13,783 bases of DNA from CAZOSF01 sp964582415. GTDB taxonomy: Bacteria; Bacteroidota; Bacteroidia; Flavobacteriales; Flavobacteriaceae. Both the position numbers and the translations under genes were made by a program. The stretch is from NCBI GenBank assembly GCA_964582415.1, contig CAZOSF010000063.1, positions 1-13,783 on the forward strand, read 5' to 3'. Positions 1 to 5,803 of the stretch are shown here, piece by piece (the first letter of the stretch is position 1; every line of letters begins with the position of its first letter). A model generated the notes under the pieces. It did no database searches, was not told the origin of the DNA, and saw only the letters and a program-made list of their open reading frames with translations.

Positions 1-315
1 TTACGAAGCTTTACCTATGTTCAGGATATCGTGGATGGGATTGTGAGTGTCTTTGGAAAGGAAAATATTTGTGATGGGGAGATTTTCAATTTAGGGACAG
101 AGGAAGAAAATTCCACTGCAACTGGAATTGCTACTGTTGAAGAAATACTAGGTAAGAAAATCACCTTGGAATCGAAACCGCCGCGACCTGGAGATCAGTC
201 ACGCACCTGTGCCAATATCGACAAGGCACGTCGATTATTGGATTATAATCCGCAAACCAGCTTAAAGGAAGGATTAGAAGCTCAGGTAGCATGGTTCCAA
301 AAGAATTTTATGTAG
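1..315 (+). CDS. NAD-dependent epimerase/dehydratase family protein, C-terminal part (5' end outside window)
   Basis: The frame is open from base 1 and ends with TAG at 313-315, giving 104 residues of the C-terminal half of a short-chain dehydrogenase-type sugar-nucleotide epimerase. Seen: an opening RSFTYVQDIVDGI, the family's conserved stretch just before the substrate-binding subdomain; then IFNLGT; then the late motif PRPGDQSRT followed by ANIDKARRLLDYNP and LKEGLEAQVAWF. These match UDP-glucuronate/UDP-glucose 4-epimerase-like proteins used in making cell-surface polysaccharides. The NAD-binding Rossmann motif and the catalytic YxxxK lie upstream of the window, so the exact substrate cannot be decided. 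The gene converges on meaB with an 8-base overlap, so no terminator separates them. Family call is firm; the specific enzyme is not. Confidence 0.85.
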   Translation, partial: LRSFTYVQDIVDGIVSVFGKENICDGEIFNLGTEEENSTATGIATVEEILGKKITLESKPPRPGDQSRTCANIDKARRLLDYNPQTSLKEGLEAQVAWFQKNFM

Positions 316-1390
316 CCATACCCAGTAGAATATCGGCAGCTTCAAAAGGAGTTGTTTCATTCTTGTCCAAAAGACTCAATTGCCGTTCCAGTTCCTTTTT
401 AACTTTCGATTGAGAGAAAAAGTCGGATTTCAGCCTATTTTCGATCGTCTGCAACAACCAAAACTTATTCTGCTCCCGACGCCGTTTCTGAAAAAATCCA
501 TTTTCTTTGGTGCGTTTAAAGTAGTCTTGGGTTACTTGAAACACTTCTTGTATTCCTTCATTAGTGAGTGAAGAACAAGTAAGCACCTTAGGAGTCCATC
601 CACTTTCTTTTTCAGGATAAAGATGCAAGGCTCTATTGAATTCTGTCTGGGCGCGTTGGGCTGCCTTAATATTTTCTCCATCGGCTTTATTAATAACGAT
701 GGTATCTGCCATTTCCATTATCCCCCGCTTAATCCCCTGTAATTCATCCCCAGCACCCGCCAACTTCAGCAATAAAAAGAAATCGGTCATCCCATGAACG
801 GCCGTCTCACTTTGTCCGACCCCAACAGTTTCTATAATTATGGTATCGTATCCTGCTGCTTCACACAAGATAATCGCCTCTCTGGTTTTACGGGCTACCC
901 CTCCCAAAGAATCACCACTGGCCGAGGGACGGATATAGGCGTTCGGATTTTTTACCAATTCTTCCATACGGGTTTTATCTCCCAAGATGCTGCCCTTACT
1001 TAAGGAACTGCTTGGATCGACTGCCAGAACGGCCACCTTTCTTCCCAAGGAGGTTAGAAGTGTCCCAAAACTTTCAATAAAGGTGCTTTTACCAACTCCA
1101 GGAACCCCTGTAATTCCGATACGAACCGATTGGTTGGCGTGGGGTAGGCAATTTTTGATGAGCAAACGTGCTTTTTCTTGGTGCTTCGGCGCTGTACTTT
1201 CAATCAAGGTAATCCCTCGACTCAATGCAGCCGATTTTCCCAAAAGGATATCATGGGTAAGTTCCTCTACCGTAGGCGTTTTTTTGCGTTGTGCTTTAAT
1301 ACGCTCCGTAGTCTTTCCCATGGTGTTGGGGGGTTGTGGTACCCCAGCCTTTTCCTCTAAGGCGGAATCTTGTTTTTCCCTCTTTGCCAT
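308..1390 (-). CDS. meaB: Methylmalonyl-CoA mutase-associated GTPase MeaB
   Basis: A 360-residue G3E-family P-loop GTPase. MeaB (known in some organisms as ArgK, in humans MMAA) binds adenosylcobalamin-dependent methylmalonyl-CoA mutase, gates cofactor loading and protects or rescues the enzyme. Seen: Walker A GVPGVGKST at residues 95-103; VLAVDPSSS at 121-129; GDKTRM at 137-142; the family signature RPSASGDSLGGVA at 154-166; ETVGVGQSE at 187-195; and the guanine-specificity motif NKAD at 234-237. Length fits the family, allowing for a lysine/glutamine-rich leader of about 40 residues. ATG at 1390 is taken as start; Met24 (GKTTERIK) is a possible alternative because the leader is poorly conserved in the family. 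It is transcribed divergently from the sigma operon. A cobalamin adenosyltransferase, its pathway partner, lies at 9701-10273; the mutase itself is not in the window. Confidence 0.95.
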   Translation of the reverse strand: MAKREKQDSALEEKAGVPQPPNTMGKTTERIKAQRKKTPTVEELTHDILLGKSAALSRGITLIESTAPKHQEKARLLIKNCLPHANQSVRIGITGVPGVGKSTFIESFGTLLTSLGRKVAVLAVDPSSSLSKGSILGDKTRMEELVKNPNAYIRPSASGDSLGGVARKTREAIILCEAAGYDTIIIETVGVGQSETAVHGMTDFFLLLKLAGAGDELQGIKRGIMEMADTIVINKADGENIKAAQRAQTEFNRALHLYPEKESGWTPKVLTCSSLTNEGIQEVFQVTQDYFKRTKENGFFQKRRREQNKFWLLQTIENRLKSDFFSQSKVKKELERQLSLLDKNETTPFEAADILLGMAT

Positions 1391-1430
1391 GATGGGAAGT
1401 TATTACTTTTTTTATAAATTCATGGAACTT

Positions 1431-1459
1431 TGCAACATCCACTTTTTTGCGTCGTCTTT
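1431..1459 (+). promoter_or_regulatory. Candidate ECF-type promoter of the first sigma operon
   Basis: TGCAACA (1431-1437), 15 bases, then CGTCTTT (1453-1459). An AAC-containing -35 and a CGTC -10 are the general form of ECF-sigma promoters, and the layout closely resembles TGTAACC-N16-CGTCTTA before the second sigma gene in this window. Transcription would start near 1465, so the coding start should lie downstream of that. Assigned by eye, without a motif scan. Confidence 0.5.
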
Positions 1460-1490
1460 AGACCGAACAGCAACCAAAAAAACCATCATT

Positions 1491-2033
1491 TTGTCCGATC
1501 TATTACTGGTTGAGCAGTGTAAACAAAACAATCGAAAAGCGCAGTTGGCCCTATACCAACAGTATTGCGATGGTATGTTTATAGTCGCTCACAGGTATAT
1601 GAAGGATTATGCGGCTGCCGAAGACGCCCTTCAGGAAGCATTTATAAAAGCTTTCAAAAAACTGCATCAGTTTGAAGGTGAGGTTAGCTTCGGCGCCTGG
1701 CTCAAAAGAATCGTAGTGAATACTTGTTTGGATGCCATCAAAGCCAACAAGATGCAGAAAACGGAGATCGATGAGCGGACCCTTGAAGTTCAGGACGAAG
1801 GTGGATGGGAAGTACCGGATGAAACGACGGTTCAGGAGGTAGTGAAGACCATAGACGAATTGAAAGAACCCTATGGTACCGTAGCCAAACTTTTCCTACT
1901 GGAAGGCTATGATCACCAGGAAATTTCAGAAGTCATGGAGATTACCGAAACAGCCTCCAGAACCTATCTTCACCGGGCAAAGAAAAAAATACAAGAACAA
2001 TTAAAATACCTTAGAAATGGCACAGGATCTTAG
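1491..2033 (+). CDS. RNA polymerase ECF-type sigma-70 factor (first module)
   Basis: A 180-residue ECF sigma factor if started at TTG 1491. Region 2 spans about residues 21-88, with DYAAAEDALQEAFIKAF (core-binding and -10 recognition) and FGAWLKRIVVNTCLDAIK. Region 4 spans about 113-172, with the helix-turn-helix YDHQEISEVMEITETASRTY and a basic end, HRAKKKIQ. There is no extra C-terminal domain. An in-frame ATG at 1422 would add 23 residues, but they look non-coding (poor family resemblance) and the codon precedes the promoter candidate at 1431-1459. The TTG start gives SDLLLVEQCKQNNRKAQ, a typical beginning for flavobacterial homologues. The frame stays open upstream to 987 only because it shadows meaB on the other strand. 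The gene overlaps the next by 17 bases, so sigma and partner are probably translationally coupled and autoregulated. Confidence 0.85.
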   Translation: MSDLLLVEQCKQNNRKAQLALYQQYCDGMFIVAHRYMKDYAAAEDALQEAFIKAFKKLHQFEGEVSFGAWLKRIVVNTCLDAIKANKMQKTEIDERTLEVQDEGGWEVPDETTVQEVVKTIDELKEPYGTVAKLFLLEGYDHQEISEVMEITETASRTYLHRAKKKIQEQLKYLRNGTGS

Positions 2034-2607
2034 AGAATTGATGAAAGGGTATCAACCTAGCGGGCCTAGATTGTCCGAGGGACATGAAGATCGTTTTTCG
2101 AAACGGTTGGAGGCGACGTTCGCAGAGGAAAAAGGTAAAAACTCCTCCTTTTTCTGGCTTCGAATTGCAGCTATGGTCGTAGTCTTTTTGGGCATCGGAT
2201 ATTTTGGATACCAGTCCTTAAATACATCGGATGTAGATCCTCAGATTGTTACTACCCAAGAGGTAGAACCGGCAACCAATAACATGATTTCACTTGGGGA
2301 TTTGTCACCCGATTTGAAGAAAGTAGAACAATTTTATATCAACGGAATCAATTTACAATTGGCTTCCTTAGAACGAAACCCGGAAAATGAAGAACTCATT
2401 AACGGTTATTTACTTCGGTTAGAGGAATTGGATAAGGCCTACCAAGCCCTGAATACCGAATTGAACGAAGTGGGGCCCAGTGAGGCAACCATCACCGCTT
2501 TGATCGAGAATTTGCAATTACGTTTGGAACTGCTGTTCAAACTGAAAAACAAATTGAACGAACTAAAAAGCTTAGAAAATGAAACGATTAGCGATATGCA
2601 AGCCTAG
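2017..2607 (+). CDS. Anti-sigma-factor-like single-pass membrane protein
   Basis: A 196-residue protein encoded directly after the sigma gene with a 17-base overlap. Seen: a cytoplasmic N-terminal segment (residues 1-44) with LSEGHEDRFSKRLEATF; one membrane span at about 45-66 (FFWLRIAAMVVVFLGIGYFG); and an extracytoplasmic part with a strongly helical Leu/Glu/Lys-rich stretch at about 98-190 that may form a coiled coil. No ZAS zinc motif (HxxxCxxC) is visible, so this is not a classical zinc anti-sigma factor. Position, topology and the LSEGHxxRF segment, common in proteins following ECF genes in Flavobacteriaceae, suggest it binds the sigma factor inside and senses the envelope outside. That role is inference. 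Its 3' end overlaps the next gene by 29 bases. Confidence 0.75.
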   Translation: MAQDLRELMKGYQPSGPRLSEGHEDRFSKRLEATFAEEKGKNSSFFWLRIAAMVVVFLGIGYFGYQSLNTSDVDPQIVTTQEVEPATNNMISLGDLSPDLKKVEQFYINGINLQLASLERNPENEELINGYLLRLEELDKAYQALNTELNEVGPSEATITALIENLQLRLELLFKLKNKLNELKSLENETISDMQA

Positions 2608-4252
2608 TATCCTTTTAGGGATAGTAGTACTTTCGGTAACCACACTTTTTGGACAGGAACGTTACAAAGAACGTTTCGATGCCTCAAAAGACCTTGTGGT
2701 GAAAGTGAACACCTCTTATACCAATGTGATTTTTGAAACTTGGGATAAAGATGAGGTAGAAGTGGAAGCTTTTGTGGAGGGTGAAAACCTCTCCAAAGAG
2801 CAAAAAAAGGAAATCTTTGAAAATTGGGATTTGAACGTAGTTGGAAACAGTAAAAAAGTGGAAATTACTTCCCATGCCAGTGCTTATGGCGAAGGATTTG
2901 CTGCTTTAGCTGGACTTGATGCCCTGAAGTCTTTAGAATCCTTGAAGGCATTGGGGAATATTCCGACCCCCGAGAACTTACCAGATTTCAACTTCGATTT
3001 CAATTTTGATGTGCCTGATGTGCCCGATTTTGAAGGTATTCCACATTGGCCTTTTACGGAAGCAAGTCCAACGATAAAGCATAAGGATGGTTATAAGAAT
3101 TTCCATATTGGAGATAAGAATTCGATGAATTTCGATCAGGATGAATACGAGAAAGACAAGAAAGCCTATGTAGCCAAGCTAAATAAAAAGTATGGTACAA
3201 ATGTTTCTGTGCGAGAAGTAGACCGATGGTTGGCCGATGTTGACAAATGGGCGAACGATTTCGAAAAAGTGATGGAGAATTGGGGGGAAGAATTCGGAAA
3301 GAAATTCGAGGAAAAATTCGGACCTGATTTCGAGAAGCGTATGGAAGCCTGGGGCGAAGAATTCGGTAAAAAGATGGAAGCCTGGGGTGAAGAATTCGGT
3401 GAGAAGTTTGGAAAGGACATGGAGAAATGGGGAGAAGAATTTGGTGAAAAATTCGGCAAAGACATGGAGAAATGGGGGGAGGAATTTGGAAAGGATATGG
3501 AAAAATGGGCCGAAGAATTTGAGAAAAATGCCGAAGAATGGGCTAAAAAATTTGAAGAAGAAGGAGGAAATCACACCAAGAAAGTGATTACCGATGAAAA
3601 GGGGAATAAGACCTACATCTTCCAAGGAGAAAACAGTGCTCACTTCAGCGGGAAGTCGAACAAAACCATCATTATTCGTATGCCTAAAGGGACCAAGACC
3701 GATGTTACCGTGAAATATGGTGAATTGAGAATGGCCAACGCCTATGATATGAAGGCGAATTTGAACTATACAACATTAACAGCCAATAGCATTGATGGGG
3801 GAAACACCCTCATCAATGCTTCTTATGCCCCTGTATATGTTAACGTATGGCATGATGGTTCACTGCAGGTAAATTATGTGGAAGATTGCAGATTGAACAG
3901 CGTGAAAAATATCAACTTACAGTCTAATTCAAGCGATGTAACTATCAATGAATTTAGAACGAAAGGGGTTTTGTCCGGTTCGTTTGGCAATTTGTTTATC
4001 TCAAGAATCGCCGATGGTTTTCAAAGTCTGGATGTGGTGTTGGAAAACACCGATGCTTCCTTGAAGTTGCCCAATACGGCATTCGATTTTTATTACAACG
4101 GCAAGAAATCCCGATTCGAACCCAAAGTAAAGTTGACGCTTGATGAAACAAAAAATTTCGATCGAAGGCTTTTAAAAGGGTACCATAAGAGTGGTAATTC
4201 CGGTAGATCCATCACCATTACCGCCAACTATAGTAATATTTCAATGCAATAA
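2579..4252 (+). CDS. Secreted protein with Trp/Phe-striped helical repeats and a DUF4097-like beta domain
   Basis: A 557-residue exported protein of unknown function, third in the sigma operon (29-base overlap upstream). Seen in order: a signal peptide (residues 1-25, ending LFGQ); a first beta-rich part (about 27-100) with VKVNTSYTNVIFETWDKDEV; a Phe/Asp/Pro-rich linker (about 130-160); a highly charged helical repeat at about 212-328 built on (M/A)E(K/A)WGEEFGK units; then from about 335 a beta-rich domain (GKSNKTIIIRMPKGT, then many short alternating strands) resembling DUF4097/adhesin-like beta-helix proteins. The DNA encoding the repeat is itself repetitive. There is no lipobox and no C-terminal sorting domain that I recognise. 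Proteins with this C-terminal domain often follow ECF/anti-sigma pairs in Bacteroidota, so an envelope-stress role is plausible but inferred. The start is fixed by the signal peptide. Confidence 0.8.
   Translation: MKRLAICKPSILLGIVVLSVTTLFGQERYKERFDASKDLVVKVNTSYTNVIFETWDKDEVEVEAFVEGENLSKEQKKEIFENWDLNVVGNSKKVEITSHASAYGEGFAALAGLDALKSLESLKALGNIPTPENLPDFNFDFNFDVPDVPDFEGIPHWPFTEASPTIKHKDGYKNFHIGDKNSMNFDQDEYEKDKKAYVAKLNKKYGTNVSVREVDRWLADVDKWANDFEKVMENWGEEFGKKFEEKFGPDFEKRMEAWGEEFGKKMEAWGEEFGEKFGKDMEKWGEEFGEKFGKDMEKWGEEFGKDMEKWAEEFEKNAEEWAKKFEEEGGNHTKKVITDEKGNKTYIFQGENSAHFSGKSNKTIIIRMPKGTKTDVTVKYGELRMANAYDMKANLNYTTLTANSIDGGNTLINASYAPVYVNVWHDGSLQVNYVEDCRLNSVKNINLQSNSSDVTINEFRTKGVLSGSFGNLFISRIADGFQSLDVVLENTDASLKLPNTAFDFYYNGKKSRFEPKVKLTLDETKNFDRRLLKGYHKSGNSGRSITITANYSNISMQ
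3341..3541 (+). repeat. In-gene tandem repeat, 33- and 45-base units
   Basis: Units beginning ATGGA(A/G) start at 3341, 3374, 3419, 3464 and 3497, with a degenerate unit near 3530. Unit lengths are 33, 45, 45, 33 and 33 bases, so the frame is kept. Each encodes ME(A/K)WGEEFG, with an optional EKFG insertion making the 15-residue form. Unit-to-unit differences are mostly at third positions, so the array is not freshly duplicated. Confidence 0.85.
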
Positions 4253-4253
4253 A

Positions 4254-4291
4254 AAAACCATTCTGAAGTGGGCGAACTTCAAAATGGTTTT
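4254..4291. terminator. Bidirectional Rho-independent terminator between convergent genes
   Basis: AAAACCATT-c-TGAAGT, loop GGGCGA, then ACTTCA-a-AATGGTTTT: a long stem with one internal mismatch, flanked by A-run and T-run so that it works on either strand. It lies just after the stop of the secreted-protein gene and 25 bases beyond the stop of the minus-strand DUF6249-like gene. Confidence 0.8.
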
Positions 4292-4315
4292 GCAATGATG
4301 GAGAGAATACGTGCT

Positions 4316-4666
4316 TTAAGCGTCTTCGTTCCATTTCTTCGTAAGGAAAAATCCTCCTAAGAGTCCCAGACCGGCCATAAACAATATGGTTCCCGGCATG
4401 GCAATTTCTTCTTCCATTCCCATAACGTCGGTAAACAGTCCTCCAAGGAAAATTCCCAATCCGATACCCATTAATAACAAGGCGACATTGATCACCAAAA
4501 CCTTCCAGATTGGAGTGGCTTTTCGATCCTTTGCATAAAAAATGGAGGCATCTGCTCCTTTTTCGATTAATGCCAATCGCTCTTTATTACGGGCGGAGAT
4601 ATACAGATAAAAGATTCCGAAGATGACTCCGAACATAATGGGTACTACAATTACTTCTGATCCCAT
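4316..4666 (-). CDS. Small three-pass membrane protein (DUF6249-like)
   Basis: A 116-residue integral membrane protein. Seen: TM1 at about residues 5-24 (VIVVPIMFGVIFGIFYLYIS), a cytoplasmic loop with RNKERLALIEKGADASIF, TM2 at about 53-77, TM3 at about 90-108 and a charged tail ending KKWNEDA. The segment 'R-x-K-E-R-L-A-L-I-E-K-G' after the first helix is the hallmark I associate with DUF6249; the family has no known biochemical function. It is divergent from the second ECF sigma gene, and its upstream region carries a promoter candidate of the same form, so it may belong to that sigma factor's regulon, possibly as a sensor or modulator. Regulation is inferred from the promoter motif. Confidence 0.8.
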   Translation of the reverse strand: MGSEVIVVPIMFGVIFGIFYLYISARNKERLALIEKGADASIFYAKDRKATPIWKVLVINVALLLMGIGLGIFLGGLFTDVMGMEEEIAMPGTILFMAGLGLLGGFFLTKKWNEDA

Positions 4667-4709
4667 GATTTTTTTGGTTTTAAAGGTTACTAACTGTTCG
4701 TTTTGCTAT

Positions 4710-4739
4710 TAGGACGGAACTTGTTTCAATTTGGTTACA
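4710..4739 (-). promoter_or_regulatory. Candidate ECF-type promoter for the DUF6249-like gene
   Basis: On the minus strand TGTAACC (complement of 4733-4739), 16 bases, then CGTCCTA (complement of 4710-4716). Spacing equals that of the oppositely directed copy at 4771-4800, and only one base of the 14 motif bases differs. A start near 4703 would leave a leader of roughly 37 bases. Confidence 0.55.
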
Positions 4740-4770
4740 ATTTTTTTCAATAAATTTAATAGGGAGGCGG

Positions 4771-4800
4771 TGTAACCAATTTACTAAAAGGTACGTCTTA
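4771..4800 (+). promoter_or_regulatory. Candidate autoregulated ECF-type promoter of the second sigma gene
   Basis: TGTAACC (4771-4777), 16 bases, CGTCTTA (4794-4800). The -35 AAC and -10 CGTC cores are typical of ECF-dependent promoters, which commonly precede the sigma gene itself. Only six bases separate the -10 motif from the ATG at 4807, so the transcript would be leaderless or nearly so. Confidence 0.6.
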
Positions 4801-4806
4801 GAATAA

Positions 4807-5394
4807 ATGACAACCATCACCGACCATTACCTTGTAAGCGAAACCTTGAATGGGAATACGCAGGCCTTTTCACAATTGGTGGATCGGTATCAGCAGTTTG
4901 TGTTTACGTTGGCACTGCGTATCGTGAAAGTTCGTGAAGAGGCAGAGGAAGTGTCACAGGATAGTTTTTTGAAAGCGTTTGAGGCACTGAGTACGTATCG
5001 GGGGGAGTCCAAATTTTCCAGTTGGCTGTATAGTATCGTTTACAGAAAGGCGTTGGATAGGGTCCGAAAAAATAATCGAAGTCGTACCTTGGAAATAGTG
5101 GATGACGTTACCGAAGGTGATTCGGATGCCATTGATAATGCCTTGAATTATATGGAGCTCCAGGAAAGGAATGCTTATCTTCAGAAAAGTATTGCTGCCT
5201 TGGGGGAAGAAGAGGCGGCACTGATAAGCTTCTTTTATTTCGAAGACCTATCGATTAAAGAAATTGCTTCAATTACCGAATTGAGTGAAGATAACGTGAA
5301 AATAAAATTGTACCGAAGCCGTAAGCGTTTGTATGCAGTGCTTAAGCATTACGTGCTTCCAGAATATACCGATAACAATGGAAAAGCCATTTAA
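4807..5394 (+). CDS. RNA polymerase ECF-type sigma-70 factor (second module)
   Basis: A 195-residue ECF sigma factor. Region 2 spans about residues 22-92, with FSQLVDRYQQFVFTLALRIV, then REEAEEVSQDSFLKAFEAL (-10 recognition) and FSSWLYSIVYRKALDRVRK. Region 4 spans about 122-178, with LSIKEIASITELSEDNVKIK as helix-turn-helix and LYRSRKRLYAVLK. It resembles the SigW-like ECF type and is more divergent from the first sigma factor in this window than a recent duplicate would be. The ATG at 4807 is the only sensible start because region 2 begins almost at once. It overlaps the next gene by 17 bases. The flanking promoter motifs suggest autoregulation together with the divergent DUF6249-like gene. 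Confidence 0.93.
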   Translation: MTTITDHYLVSETLNGNTQAFSQLVDRYQQFVFTLALRIVKVREEAEEVSQDSFLKAFEALSTYRGESKFSSWLYSIVYRKALDRVRKNNRSRTLEIVDDVTEGDSDAIDNALNYMELQERNAYLQKSIAALGEEEAALISFFYFEDLSIKEIASITELSEDNVKIKLYRSRKRLYAVLKHYVLPEYTDNNGKAI

Positions 5395-5767
5395 CGAAAA
5401 AGACACGCAATTAAGGAACTGGATGAAGGAACTTCCTATGGATGCCCCTTCGCCCGATTTCACCAACAAAGTGATGGTGCGGGTAATCGCAAAAAACAGC
5501 GCTACACAATTCCAACCGTTGATTTCAAAAGGAGCCTGGGTGGTGATCGGGACCCTTTTCGGAGCAGCATTAATATGGCTCTATTGGAATCCTGCCACTA
5601 ATTTAATTCCCTCCGATTCCTTTTCACTATTGGAAGGAGTAGAATGGCGCAGTCCCTTTAAAGAAATTCAATTGCCGAAAACAGCAGTGTATGCCATTGG
5701 ATTCATGGCCCTCTTTTTACTACAGATACCGTTCTTGAAAAAGTTGATAGATAAGAATTACGGTTAA
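5378..5767 (+). CDS. Small two-pass membrane protein, probable sigma-factor partner
   Basis: A 129-residue protein starting at ATG 5378, inside the last codons of the sigma gene (17-base overlap); the frame is open further upstream only as a shadow. Seen: a cytoplasmic N-terminus with LRNWMKELPMDAPSPDFTNKVM (residues 12-33), TM1 at about 52-70 (GAWVVIGTLFGAALIWLYW), a short external loop, and TM2 at about 101-120 (ending LLQIPFL) with a basic tail. The PSPDFTNKVM segment is common in short proteins placed after ECF sigma genes in Bacteroidota. There is no zinc-binding anti-sigma motif. I infer that it holds or regulates the sigma factor at the inner membrane; direct evidence is lacking. A strong terminator follows immediately. 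Confidence 0.75.
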   Translation: MEKPFNEKDTQLRNWMKELPMDAPSPDFTNKVMVRVIAKNSATQFQPLISKGAWVVIGTLFGAALIWLYWNPATNLIPSDSFSLLEGVEWRSPFKEIQLPKTAVYAIGFMALFLLQIPFLKKLIDKNYG

Positions 5768-5803
5768 AAAAAAATCCCGAGCAGCTCGCTCGGGATTTTT
5801 TTT
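5768..5803. terminator. Bidirectional Rho-independent terminator, overlaps the secA stop codon
   Basis: CCCGAGC (5776-5782), loop AGCTC, GCTCGGG (5788-5794): a perfect GC-rich stem flanked by A-run and T-run, extended by A-T pairs. It ends the sigma module on the plus strand, and its outer T-run includes the first two bases of the complement of the secA stop (5802-5804). Confidence 0.92.

Noticed and set aside
987..1490. Upstream extension of the first sigma frame to 987
   Set aside because: It is antisense to meaB, shows no sigma features, and crosses the promoter candidate at 1431-1459.
3341..3541. CRISPR-like array
   Set aside because: The repeats are contiguous coding units without spacers, and no cas gene is present.
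3166..3643. Two long minus-strand open frames opposite the repeat region of the secreted protein
   Set aside because: They arise from the reverse complement of the repeated GAA/TTC-rich codons; the proteins are low-complexity Phe/Ser/Pro repeats with no start context and a real gene lies on the other strand.
4684..4690. Third GGTTAC copy as another ECF promoter
   Set aside because: No CGTC-type -10 lies 15-17 bases away on the matching strand; it falls in the leader of the DUF6249-like gene.
5333..5377. Upstream extension of the second sigma-partner gene
   Set aside because: It lies wholly within the sigma gene in another frame; ATG 5378 gives the family-like beginning MEKPFNEKD.
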